A DNA stretch of 64,000 bases from Plantago major (lineage: Eukaryota > Streptophyta > Magnoliopsida > Lamiales > Plantaginaceae), in assembly GCA_026545765.1 (NCBI GenBank), contig JAIFAC010000121.1, positions 62,001-126,000 of the forward strand, in the 5' to 3' direction. Below the pieces are notes generated by a model. That model worked only from the letters and a program-made list of their open reading frames with translations, had not been told where the DNA came from and did no database searches. Positions 39,476 through 50,844 of the stretch are shown piece by piece. The position numbers were made by a program, and so were the translations under genes. The first letter of the stretch is position 1. Each line of letters begins with the position of its first letter.

Positions 39476-40103
39476 ATTCTTTGAACGGGGAACACAAAAG
39501 AGAATAGTATAACTTTCTGCAGTCAACTACTCTCTTGAATCTCGCACTATTTCTATCTTGATGAAAAACTTGGGAAAATCCTAAGTATAAGACAGATTCA
39601 GATGCGAACAGTGTCCTTGCTCCAACAGAATTGTGATTCAGATAGCTAATAGCCAAAATTCATTAAATGGGCACAATTACATTTGTTGATTGTGATCATT
39701 GCTGGAGAAGCAATGGTGACCCTTGATGAATTCAAGCGCTTGATCTGAATTCGTAAATTAATTCACAAGAATAGTGGATCGTTGAAATTCACCATGGCCC
39801 ACTAAGCATTTAATGCCAAACTACTTTTGATCATGCCGCCATTGCAAATCATGACACGCATACACAAAATCAATTTGTATGTATTTGTCTGCTGAGATTC
39901 ACTTGCTATATATACAGGATTTTGGCAAATGAAATCACTTTTGCCTAATCCAAATTTCAACTTGCATCAAAACAAAGAAAACCTTCTCCTAATCCTCCGC
40001 AACTTCTCTAAAATCTCCGCAAATCTTGATTAAGTTTTTCCGAAAAGAATCACCAATCAATCTCTTTCAAAACACAAGCTTCAAATCCTTACTATATAAA
40101 GAG
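39476..40103 (+). promoter_or_regulatory. Promoter and leader of the Env-like ORF
   Basis: The stretch lacks coding potential. A TATA box (TGCTATATATACAGG) lies at about 39904-39916, followed by an A/C-rich leader (CAAAACAAAGAAAACC) and then an ATG at 40104. This looks like an internal promoter driving a separate transcript. The 5' border of the host element is not visible. Confidence 0.45.
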
Positions 40104-43100
40104 ATGGCCTCCAAGAACACTTCTACACGTAAATCCTAATCCTCCACCGGTATCACCGAAAGCAAGCACCGAGTTGGTTATTGTTAACAATCGACCGGTA
40201 GGAGCTTTCAATCGACCATTGACTTCAAGTCACGTAATGATTTGGGTGGTGCCATGGTCGAGGAATACCTCACTACCGAATAGAGAACCGGATGTAAAGC
40301 TAATTCGACATGCTTGAAAAGGCACAAATAAAGGGCTTTGTATCCGCTTCTAGTGGAATTTCATCACTTGATGTGTTGGAATTTTACAACAACCTGTGAT
40401 TATTTCCTGGTATCCAAGGCACCGAAATAGTGTCTATCAAAGCCTCACCAAGGAAAGGAAATCCTTCCGACTTAACAACTTTCAGAAGTTGTTTGAGGTT
40501 CAAAATCTTGGAAAGGATTTTGAAATAAACACCAAGGATGAGGAACTCCTTGAAGGTGTTAAAGAACTTTACGCTTATGTGTGATCTTGTGAAATCGATC
40601 CACCCACCGAAGTTCAAAATTGTCGACATCCCAACCGTATATCCGCTGTTCACCGATGTACCGCTTGCATTCTTCATGATGCTTCGATGGTCTACAAGGA
40701 GGTGCTGACCAGATAAGCCAAGAACGATGGATCATGATGTTCTTGCTGAATCAACAAGACAAAAGGCTGGAAAACCCTTTTAACTGGGGAAAGTACGCCT
40801 TCATGAAATTTGTGAAGAAGATTCAAGGCTTCGAGCCTAAGATTGTTAAAGGACTAGTCGAGCCAAAGGCCATGAGGATATGGTCCAAGATATGCTACTT
40901 GATGGAAAAGCTTGGCATCGAGCTCGAGAGACTATGAAATAGCCAACAAGAATTTACTCTACAAATATGAGTATACAAATCGATGAAAAGGTTAATGGGT
41001 CTCGTAAAGGTCCTAAGAAGAGAAAATCAAAAGATATCTCAAGAAAAGGTTATACTAAGAAGCCTGTAACTTCAAGAAAGAAGTCTGCTGGCAAATCAGA
41101 AGACACACCCAAAGAGGTTGTCAATTCTCAGATATCTACAAACATGGCAGATGAACTCATCAATACTGCAAAAGAGTTATCATCTACTGAACAAGTAGAC
41201 TCAGCAAGAGAAAGTGCTTTCAGAAATGTTTCGACTAATGCGTAAAGCCTTCGATGAACTCATGAATGCCGCCAAAAGTGGTGAAAACACCAAGCCCCAT
41301 CTCAGAGAAACCGCAGGAATAATGGACCAATCATTTCCCAATGTCGATGAGAGCTCGACGATGAAGATGATGAACTAGTCATCTCTCAAGTCCTAGAAAA
41401 TCAAAGAGGGCTAAGGTTATCGAACAAGTAATCGTGATAAGGTATCCAAGAAGAACCTACACCACAAAGTTGTCAACCTATAGCAAAGGTTGTTGGTGCA
41501 AACACATCATCAGGGAATGACTCTTTTGCACAACTTCACAAAGCCCTGATGAGTGGTATCTTAGTATTGGCAGATGCTGATGGGAATGCTACATCTAAGA
41601 ATCTGGAAGAACATTCTACTGATCAATCTTCCGCCTGCATAACCACAACAACCACAAACACAACAACCACAACAGCCACAAGTGGTTGATGAAATGGTAA
41701 ATGAACTCCATTTTGAAATACCAAGAATACAAGATGTCAAGAAAATCAGAATTGAGCAGTGTTCCAACTCAATGAGAGGGATCAAACCGAGACATCTACT
41801 CGTAATGATCAACTGGGGAGGCAATCGAGTTGCATACTCGTGGAAGGTGTGAAGTACCGTAAACTTCAAACAAAGAAACCGAATCGGGACAAGACGACTA
41901 ATGTATAGAAAGGTCACAGTTCCAGAGACCAATCACCAAACCGCTTTGTAAATGACCGGTTTAACTCTTACCTTGTGAAAAATTTTATACTTATAAATCT
42001 TGTTACCTTATAAGAATTTCTTTGTTACAGTCGAGTTAGAACGAAAACAAGAGGAAGTCAAAAGCTTACCTCAGATACATCGAAAAAGAGGTTCCTTCAA
42101 CCTCAACTCTTGAGAAATCGAGCCCGTGCTACGTAAATGATTCTTAAAGAAAACTAACTTTTCAAGAAAATGTTTGTATGCTCATTAATGATAAATGTTT
42201 CTAACAGCTCCAACCGAGATGGAAGAAGATAAGGCGAATGCGAGACAAACCTGTAAACAAACAAGGTTTCGAAGCACACATCATCGAAGCTTTCAAACTT
42301 GAAGGTATATGAAAATCGTTGATAAGTACTCTTCATCCCGGGTTATCTTAAAACTTCTTCTAAATTATTCAATACTATCTACTTGCTACGTGCTCAATCG
42401 TAAGTAGAAGTGCAAGGGGACAAAGTTGCGACATCCCCTGCACCTATGGAAATTGATGAGGCATCAAGGGCTTCATCACAAGAAAAGATTCCAGAGACTG
42501 CACAAGTCTCTGAGAGACAAGTATCTGAGCCTCCCATGGAGGTAATTGACCTCTCCGATATCTGACTTGTCACTAAAAGTTCTTCTTGATAAAATTTCCT
42601 AAGTATTGTGATAATGTTAATTCTCAGGTTCAAGAAAGAAAGGTTGATGAGGACCAGACTTCCAAGTCTCCACCTCACCACAAGATATCTGAGACCCCAA
42701 TTGTCCCAGTAGAACAAGTATCTGAGCCTGATGTTCATACTCAGGTAACTCAGAAACTAAACTACACTTCTACTCAGATATCTACCAAAGTTTTGAAACT
42801 CACTCAAAACTCTTTCTTTCAGGCTCAAACAGATGCAAAGGTGTTCCCATTGAAGAAACAAGGACCTACTTCACTTCTTCAAAGCTCACACTTTGCCAAA
42901 GCACATTCAATGCTTCAAGAAATGGCGGTTAAGGTGCTCGATCTCTCCGAAATATTGAGAATAACTGATCAACCAACTAGACGGCACGAGCTCGACCGAA
43001 ACATATGTCCAAGCAATGTTCGCCATGTAACAACATACAGCCATGATTTACTACACAAGGACTTTTCCGAGAAGTGGCGATAGTTTGATACATGCCTTTG

Positions 43101-45480
43101 AATGTGCAGATGGTCGACAAGATTACGATGGCATTCAAGCCATTCGCCTGCATCGCAATTCATACCTTATGAACAAGAAGAAGTTAAGCGTAAGATCACT
43201 ATCCCTAAGTGATCAATCTCAGATCTCAAGACGATGAGGAGGAAGAAATGAATGAAAATTTCTTTGATGAACCTCCCACTAATCATCACCCAAAGGATGA
43301 TAATGACAAAAAGGATGATGATGATGCTCCTGCACCAGGGACCGGAGGAATTTCACAGAGAAACAATGCCTCAGTCGCTGAAAAGCAAACTGAGAAGACT
43401 TCAGTAAATCTCCGCCTTCATCACCTCGTAAATCTACTCATCCATCTTCTCACCAACACGCAGCTATTACCGAACAAGTAGTCGAGCTCAAGAAACCAAT
43501 CGTAAAATATTAAACACTCGCACTGTAAGTGCTCAACTCGCATAACCGTGGAAGAAGAACAACAGCCCATCTTCAATCGAAGATCAAATAGCTCAATCCG
43601 CAGAAAGGCTTGATCAACTAGAAGATCAATACCTCAAAGAAATGAATGCTTACTCATGTTAACGAGCTACGGATGTCAGGCAAGAAATCGCCAAAGAACT
43701 CGATACTGAAGAAGTATCTGAAGTCAAGCATGATGCTAAGGCTGCATCATCTTCGAAAGAAGTACCATCCTCCTCCCAGAAAGGAAAGAAACCATTCTCT
43801 GAGATGGTTGCTGGACTTGATACGATTGATGAACATGTCCAAGAGGATGAAGATCACTGGGCTAATCACTCAGATGGTGAAGAAGACAAGACTTTGGCAG
43901 AGCACCGCCATGAACTTTTAGCGGTTTCTCACTTAAAAAGAAAGTTGATTGCTCCTACAATCTTCAACAAACTGCCAAACGTCCACTCCCATGAGTACAT
44001 GAGCAGGTACCAAGTACTAGCTACTCTGAATAAGGAGATGTCTTCACAAAACAAGGAAGTAATTGCCTCAGTCCCCTCTGAAATGAGAAAGTTCACTGAG
44101 CTCATCACTCAGAGAACAACTAGCATGATCATTGCTCGTAAAGATCCGGGAATGACAAGGACGATGATGTGTCTTTAGTCAAAAAGCTTTTCAAGAGGCA
44201 AGTTACACCGGAAAAGCAGATGCCATCCTAGCCCATCAAGTGAGCTCACCGATAAGGACAATGGACTTATCAAGCAAAATCAGAACTCAAAGTCAACTTC
44301 GGTTGGTCACCGCCACAACTATTTACAAGGGCATTTTGACTCTCTCTCAGATTCCTTTATGAGACTGAGTCAGCCAACAATGACTAAGGGGGAAAGAAAG
44401 TACAAATCTGGACCTCAAAGTCAGGGGGAATGGGAAGAAAGAGATGAAAACAAGAAGAAATCGAGTCGGTGCCGCCAGAAAGGAAGAAGAAAAACTTCCC
44501 AGCCACCACTCAGAATCTATGAATCCTTCTCAAGCCAAGCTGCTTCCCAGAGACCTACTGAAGGAACCAAAATGGTAACAAGGGCCATGGCACAGAAACC
44601 TCCAAGGAGTACCAAGGCTCCAAGGAGAAGACAAGTTAGAGGGATTGATGAATCTTCTGAAGAAGAAGAAGAAGGTCAAATCAAGTCCCTGGGCAATGAA
44701 GAAGGCTGCAAAGATCTCACAAGAATTGATGTTGATGATGATGAAGAGACTGATGAAGATGAAGCTCCTCTTCACAGAAAAAGGAAAATTGAAAGCCTAA
44801 TCGAGCCCATAGTCGCACAAATTTCTAGCAAACAAAACAATCTCTGAAAAACCAAGTCTATCCAGGTGGTAGTTCTTCAAGCAACAACCCCAAAGAGAAT
44901 TCAAGATGTAAAAGGAACAGATCGAGAGTCAACAAAGACAAAGTCAACTTCCACTCGTGCCGTAGAAGCCAAAATTGAGTATGTGAAGTATGCCAATGAT
45001 TCCTCCGTCACAGTGCATCAAATGAAAAATGGCTATTCGATTCTCGAACTTAAGCATCTATTGGTAAATTCAAGATTTCGTAACCAATCCTCAAACAAAT
45101 TTTATGGCATGGAGAAAGAATAAACCTACCTTGATCAACACCAATCACATCAAAGCATGGTCGATTTTGAAGTTGTCAAGAGAATCAAGCCATGAAGAAG
45201 GATCTCTCGATGATTGTCCATATGGAAAGCCGATGATGTGCACAAGATTCAATATCACAGAATGTGCACAAGACCAAGACTTGCCGTGGAACCCTATGAG
45301 TCGCTCTATCCGATGTAAGATCAATACAAGGGTGACATCGATATCCAAGATTATCTATGAATACTTCAAGCTTTCGACATCGTAATAGAGCATGCCCGAA
45401 GTGGGGAAAGTACCTATAGGTCAAGCATTTTGCCAAGAAAAATCCTACCAAAACCTACAAAGAAGTCTGTGGATTTTCCA
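40104..45480 (+). pseudogene. Env-like / accessory ORF region upstream of a Copia LTR
   Basis: Starts MASKNTSTRKS at 40104. A first conserved-looking domain spans about 40310-40940 (FNWGKYAFMKFVKKI, KAMRIWSKICYLMEKLG) and resembles uncharacterised plant retroelement proteins of the NWSKLLFDIL type. A low-complexity region rich in Gln, Thr, Glu, Pro and Ser follows, apparently made of short exons (41948-42822), then a charged region with a helical segment at 43804-44178 (SRYQVLATLNKEMSSQNK), and a basic/acidic tail at 44359-44847 (RKGRRKTS-like basic runs, EEEEEGQ, VDDDEETDEDE). Placement just before a PPT and LTR fits the extra ORF of Sirevirus-type Copia elements, but the pol that would prove it is absent. 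No signal peptide or membrane segment is evident, so Env-like means position only. Confidence 0.5.
41948..42822 (+). other. Array of short introns and exons in the Env-like ORF
   Basis: Candidate GT-AG introns: 41948-42030, 42133-42207, 42305-42414 (acceptor unclear), 42542-42627 and 42745-42822. They leave exons of about 100-130 bp. The clearest exon, 42628-42744, is exactly 117 bp, fully open and in phase 0 at both ends. The two best exons share a layout: start VQ-like, end VSEP followed by four or five residues, then GTAA. This suggests tandem duplication of an exon-intron unit. Acceptors TTACAG, TTCTCAG and TTTCAG are typical of plants. Confidence 0.55.
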
Positions 45481-45941
45481 GACACGTAGATGCTTGTCGT
45501 AACTCTTCTTTATGATTATTCGATGACATAAAAGGTTTGGAGATAGGAAATTTGCAGATCGATCCATAGAAATTTTGTTGAAGACTTGAAGATTGAAGAC
45601 TTGAAGACTAGTTCTTTAGATGTTTACTTGGAGCTCGTTACTCCTGTTGTCCTAATTTACTATGTAGTTTTGTATTTTTGCCGATCGAGCTCAATCAGAT
45701 TCTCAGATAAAGTTATCTCGTAATCTTAAGTCTAATTTATCCAAGAACTTACTCTCGTATAGTATTTTATAAAAGATAACTTGTCAAGAAAGATCACACC
45801 TTGTGATTTCGTTGATGTCTACTTTCTCGCACTTAATTATATGATTTGAAAGATCTCAAGAAATGATTAAGTGTTGGATTGTTTCTCATCCAGATTTGTA
45901 ATAGGAAGATAGTCATCGCTGACGATCAAAATGGGGAAATT
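45481..45941 (+). other. 3' non-coding end and polypurine tract of the Copia element
   Basis: No coding potential. It contains a short direct repeat (TTGAAGACTTGAAGATTGA) near 45580-45605 and ends with the polypurine tract AAAATGGGGAAATT at 45928-45941, right before the LTR start TGTTAGATA. Confidence 0.6.
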
Positions 45942-47603
45942 TGTTAGATATTTTGTTAGAATATCTGCTTAGATTTTGTTCAAAGAACATGATGACTTAT
46001 CTTAGTCTCGTAAAGGTGATTAGTACTCTCGTTCACTTGAACATTGTAAAAGAGGAAACCCACTAAGTATGATAGTCTAGCTAATCTTGTATAGGATGTT
46101 AGGTCTCAAAATGTAATTTTTATTTTATGAAGAGAAGACCAAGAAGAAGACATCCAAGCAGAAAGCTCAACAACTTTTGAAGATTTGAAGAAAGCTGCAC
46201 AAGATTATCAATCATATTCAGATATCTTAGCAGATATCTTGTAGACGCGAATGCTTCAAACAACCGTGTCACAAGAGATATCTGAGAAATGAGATACATA
46301 TCTGAAAACAAGGAAAGTGTCCACAGATATCTATTCTCAGATACCTTGAGCATTAACCACGTTTCTGAAAAAGAAACATATATTGCAAACAAAGTTGTTT
46401 CAATAAATACAAGTGGTATCTGAAGAATGAAGATAAGGATGTGCAAAAAATCAGACAACAAGTCTAGTCTCTGATACAAAGCATAAATCCGTTGACACTA
46501 CAGGACAAAAAGTATAGTACAATGCATTTAATGCACGGACAGAGATGTCTGAGTAAAAGCAACGGCAACTTCTGAGAAGAAGACAAAACCTGCTACAGTA
46601 CTATACACACAGATATCGATAGTTCGAATTTGAGCCTAACGGATACTATTTAAACGGTACTCAAATTCATCTATAAATATCAACACTTAGACAGCTTGAG
46701 AGACACACATCAGATACCAAACATAGAACTCGAACATCCTACTCTCTCAAAGCAAATTACTTATTATCAAAGCTTTCATGACTAAAGCTTGTGATCTTGA
46801 GTAAACACCAAGTTCTAAGTGTCCGATCCTAAACAAGCAAAGCTATCTCGTGAAGGAGTTGAATCAAAAGATCAACTATCCGAGATTCATTCTCTTGAAT
46901 GAGATACCATAAGACTTGGGTCAAGAAATCGAACTAGATACCATACTAAAAAGTGTATTAAGTAACTTAGTTCACAGAGCTATCTCAATAACCAAAAGTT
47001 ATTAAGACGCCATCCGACAACTCAAACCAACACCAAAACCGGCGTGGAGTACAGGAAGTACTTAGTTTGAAAAATCAGGGAATAACTCCAAGGTTACCGG
47101 AGTATAGGAAGTACTTGATTTGGGAAACTAAGGAACAACTCCAAAGTTTTTGAGTATAGGAAGTACTTAGCTTGGGAAGCTAGGGAACGACTCAAAGGTT
47201 TCGAGTATAGGAAGTACTTGTCAAGAAGCTAGAACAACTCAGGGGAACATTTGGTTGGGAACCAATTGTTCGTAATCTTAGAATAGGATTTTTGTAAGGC
47301 TATCTCAATTATCTGTTTCTAGTGAATTCTAGGTCTCGATAGACCAAGTGGATTAGTTGGAGGATTACGCCACCTCCGTATACCACTATACTTGCCGTGT
47401 CATTTACATTTCAGATTTATACTTCAAAGAACACACACACACTTATTAACTGCTTTCTACACTTATCTTTATTAAGTCTTCCGACTTTGATTCTAAGTAT
47501 CGATATCCATTCGTATATCCGAGAAACATTTGTTATCGATAAAAGTTTTAAAAGACTATTCACCCCCTCTAGTCTTTTTACTTTGTCGTTATCCGGACCA
47601 ACA
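45942..47603 (+). mobile_element. Ty1/Copia (Sirevirus-like) LTR
   Basis: A 1,662-bp LTR starting TGTTAGATATTTTG after the polypurine tract and ending TATCCGGACCAACA, so TG...CA with TGTTGG-like inverted termini. A TATA box (CTATAAATATC) lies at about 46671. The end CACCCCCTCTAGTC...CCGGACCAACA has the look of Sirevirus-type LTR ends. No primer-binding site follows, so this is the 3' LTR; ATTAT at 47604-47608 is the expected TSD half. Confidence 0.72.
47040..47240 (+). repeat. 53-bp minisatellite inside the LTR
   Basis: Four degenerate units of about 53 bp, each with GAGTATAGGAAGTACTT and then GGAA.AACTC, starting near 47046, 47098, 47153 and 47205. It lies downstream of the LTR TATA box, in the R/U5 part. 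Confidence 0.88.
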
Positions 47604-47608
47604 ATTAT

Positions 47609-48188
47609 TATGTATGAATAGCCTATGTTTGTAATCAGAATTGTTTATTGTTAAGGGTAAATTGGTGATGCATATGTTTATGCTTCATTTTTGCTTCGGT
47701 TATTATGCTTCATTTTTACTTCAATTATTATGTATGAATAGCCTATGTTTATACTGTAATTGTTGATTGTTAAGGGTAAATTGGTGATGCCGATGTTTAT
47801 GCTTCATTTTTTCTTCGGTTATTATGCTTCTTTTTTGCTTCGATTATTATGTATGAATAACATATGTTTATACTGTAATTGTTGATTGTTATGGGTAAAT
47901 TGGTGATGCCTATGTTTATACTGTAATTGTTGATTGTTAAGGGTAAATTGGTGATGTCTATGTTTATGCTTCATTTTTGCTTCGGTTATTATGCTTCATT
48001 TTTTTCCTTCGATTATTATGTATGAATAGCCTATGTTTATACTGTAATTGTTGATTGTTAAGGGTAAATTGGTGATGCTTGAATATAGGTATTTTATTTC
48101 ATCTTTTGAAAAAAAAAATTGTTTAGATTTTTATGTAAATTGTGTATGTCTATATGTAAATTGTTGATGTTGGTTGTTTTTTTTTTGT
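47609..48188. repeat. 119-bp minisatellite
   Basis: Units containing TTAAGGGTAAATTGGTGATG start at 47651, 47770, 47889, 47937 and about 48058 (mostly 119-121 bp apart, one short unit). Each also has TATGCTTCATTTTTGCTTCG and ATTATTATGTATGAATA... words. Non-coding. Confidence 0.92.
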
Positions 48189-48690
48189 TGCATATAGTAG
48201 GTTTTCGTAAAAATGGTGGTTGAATGATTCATGATAAAGATGGAGGCGTGGATGGAGGAGTTGACGAACAAGTCAATGGTGTTTTTTTTTTTGTTTGCGA
48301 GGATGAATGTAGTTTGGATATAGTGATTTTAAATTTTTTGTATTGTTTTTTATGTAATGACATTTTATTGATTGATGAATGAAATTGATTTCTATGTTTA
48401 TTTTATAAATATTGAGTTTTTTGAGATAAATAGCTTGTCATCAATAATTTTACATTAAACATAGACAATTATATACCAAATATAAGCAATTTGTCCCAAA
48501 GTATCAATATGATTGGATGGACACATGAAAGCGGGTTGTGTATTATAAGGGAAAAATGTGGGTCGACCCGGGTCAAGCGGGTCAACCCGCGAAAAAAATC
48601 ATATTGTATAGTTTTATGTATAAATTGTATATATTTGTCTATTATGTAGGACTCTCAATGACTCTCATTATATTGTGGACTCTCAGGAGA
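48189..48690. repeat. Short duplicated block X, copy 1
   Basis: This 500-bp AT-rich block (GCATATAGTAGGTTTTC to GACTCTCAGGAGACGG) is repeated at 58802-59268 in the same orientation. Copy 2 lacks about 30 bp near TATATATTTGTCTATTATG. No gene or transposon ends are recognised in it. Confidence 0.9.
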
Positions 48691-48694
48691 CGGG

Positions 48695-49494
48695 CTCTCT
48701 GGGATTTGGCAACGTCAAATTAGGATCATTAACAATCACTGACGTATTACATGTTAAAGGTTTGAAATATAATCTATTTAGCATGAGCCGCTTATGCATA
48801 AGGATTCACCGTGAAATTCAAACTAAAGTATTGCAAACTTATAGACAATAAGTCAAAGCATACTTGGTTGCTCGCGGAAAGGAAGTCTTTATGTTGCCGA
48901 TTGGGCATCCGCCACAATCAAGAATGTCTCATGGTGAGTCAATCAGTCACATGTAAGAGCACCGTTATGGCACAAAAGAATGAGTCACTTGAATTTCAAA
49001 ACTCAACAAACTTGCTAAGAAAGAGTTGGTGGTCGGCCTTCCCAAAACATCTTTCGTAAGGATGGTATCTGCTCGCCGATGGGGAAACAATCCAAAATCT
49101 CTTTCAAGTCCAAAACCGTACACTCTAAGAAATAGACCAACGCAACTATTACACATGGATCATTTTGAATCATCTGAATTAGTTATGCAGAAAGAAGTAT
49201 GGTCCGTTGTTGTAGATGACTTCAAGATTCACTTGGGTTGTTTTCTAAAGCACAAATCGATGCTAGGTGGAGATACCAAACTTGTCAATAAGCTTGAAGT
49301 CATGAAAATGACAAAGTATTCAGAATCGAGTTTGTCAACCAAGACATAAAGGAGTTTTGTACCAAAGAAAGGTATACAACACCAACTTTCCTCTCAGAAG
49401 AACACCACAACAAAATGGTGTTGCGTAAAGGAAAATAGAACCCTTAAAGAAGCAGCAAGGACAATGCTAGCTAACACTGAAATAAGTGAAGTTT
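48695..49494 (+). pseudogene. Copia pol fragment: GAG-pre-integrase and integrase start
   Basis: Degenerate plus-strand Ty1/Copia pol. It shows the pre-integrase region (LTITDVLHVKGLKYNLFSM), the zinc-binding GAG-pre-integrase domain (WHKRMSHLNFKT, then a CSPMGKQSKISF-like region near 49070) and the part of the integrase core ending at NRTLKEAARTMLANTEI. Many frameshifts. It is cut at 49494 by a CACTA end, and on the left it begins exactly where the duplicated block X ends. Whether it belongs to the same element as the LTR at 45942 is unknown. Confidence 0.78.
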
Positions 49495-49752
49495 ATTTAG
49501 GGACGGATAACTAATCCATCGCTAAAGAGTGACGAAATTAGTGACGGAAAAACATAATCCGTCACAAAATCCGTCACTATTTAGCGACAGATAGTTATTC
49601 GTCGCTAAATTTCCAGTTAATTTAAAAATTTTAAAAAAAGAAAAAAAGACCTATCCGTCGCTAAGTCCGTCGTTAAGGATTGAACGACGGATCGCTAGCT
49701 TGTAGCGACGGATCTATCCATCGCTATACGCCTGTTTTTTTTTTGTAGTGAA
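49495..49752 (+). repeat. Truncated CACTA end (opposite terminus)
   Basis: 258 bp ending TTTTTTTGTAGTG, the reverse complement of a CACTACAAAAAAA terminus, with several GCGACGGAT / ATCCGTCGCTAA subterminal repeats. It shares AGCGAYGGATAGATCCG with the terminus at 32298, so the family is the same. The right flank is AAA and the 32298 flank is ATG, so the two ends do not share a TSD. Confidence 0.8.
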
Positions 49753-49892
49753 ACAATCTCAACTTTACACACAAATTACACATATTGCTACTAAAAACAC
49801 ACCTTTTTCCCACCTTTTTTTTACTATAACTTTTCACCTAAAACTACGCGCCAACCCTAATGTATGAATTAAGTTCTCTGAAACGGAGGGAG
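49753..49892. mobile_element. Truncated Stowaway-like MITE
   Basis: Right part of the MITE that is intact at 63567-63785, ending AACGGAGGGAGTA with the TA target. The left part is missing because a CACTA end abuts it at 49752. Confidence 0.85.
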
Positions 49893-50668
49893 TACTAGGT
49901 AAACATTTTATACAACTTTCACCATGATTTACAGTTACTCCGACATTACAATAGTTGGAATTGCATAGCACTTAATGCAAAATGGTGTTTATTCTCGGAT
50001 GGAGGAAGTACAAAACTAATTCAAGGGATTATATATTTGCCTATTTTGATGAAGAAAAAAATCTGATAGAATTGCATCTCATGTAATCTGATAGAATTGC
50101 ACCTCATGTAAAAGCGCGAACTTGTAAAGATGTGCGTAATCTAGTCATTATATTAATTTCTAATACTCCTCACATTCGGATCGCTTTCCAACCTCTAGGT
50201 AGCCATTTGAGTGCCTAATTCAATATGGGGTTGAGTTTGTCCCCATGAGTTAAGGCATGAGATGATTTGATACCATGCATGATAAAATTTTATCTTATAT
50301 ATTTATGAAATTTCAATTTCGTGGAGAGAAGGAAATCTAGTCGTTTATATTAATTATTCGATAAAACCACAACAATATGTGATGCATGCATTTTAATTCA
50401 AATGCAAATAGGAGGAATATAAATAATAACATTATATAATTATGAAACTTGAATTACAATTATGCAAACATACATAATTAAGGATCACAAAATGCAAATA
50501 AACGACGAGAGTACTGTAAATATGCGTAGACTTTGTTCTTTTCGTCTAAACTACTAGATTACATTGAATGATGCCCTTCATAACAAGCACACAAACTCAC
50601 CGCTAGGGATTTGGAAACGTCTTATTTCTTCTTTATTCTCATCATCACCATAGATCCATACGAAAATA
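49893..50668. other. Intergenic flank, first part duplicated at the window end
   Basis: 49893-50110 matches 63786-64000. From there to 50668 it is AT-rich, with a direct repeat of AATCTGATAGAATTGCA... at 50060-50110. I see no gene, terminator or RNA gene. It is the left flank of duplication copy B. Confidence 0.6.
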
Positions 50669-50844
50669 AGTACTATTAGATAAAGGTAAGTAGGGCATCT
50701 TCTAATTCATAAACTTGTTTCGCTTATGCTTAAGTGACCTAGTGGGTCTCTTATATATATATGATCAAGGTGAAACTAATTTTACACTTATTACGTGTAA
50801 AAATATTTATTTTTTTCAAGTATAATATTTGTTTCTGTAATATT

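Noticed and set aside
48695..49494. Assigning this Copia pol fragment to the LTR at 45942-47603
   Set aside because: The fragment lies outside the 3' LTR, beyond a minisatellite and block X, and starts at a duplication border, so there is no evidence that they are one element.
32298..49752. A single 17.4 kb CACTA element with nested insertions
   Set aside because: The 3-bp flanks differ (ATG, AAA) and the right end is embedded in a MITE whose other half is not on the left side.
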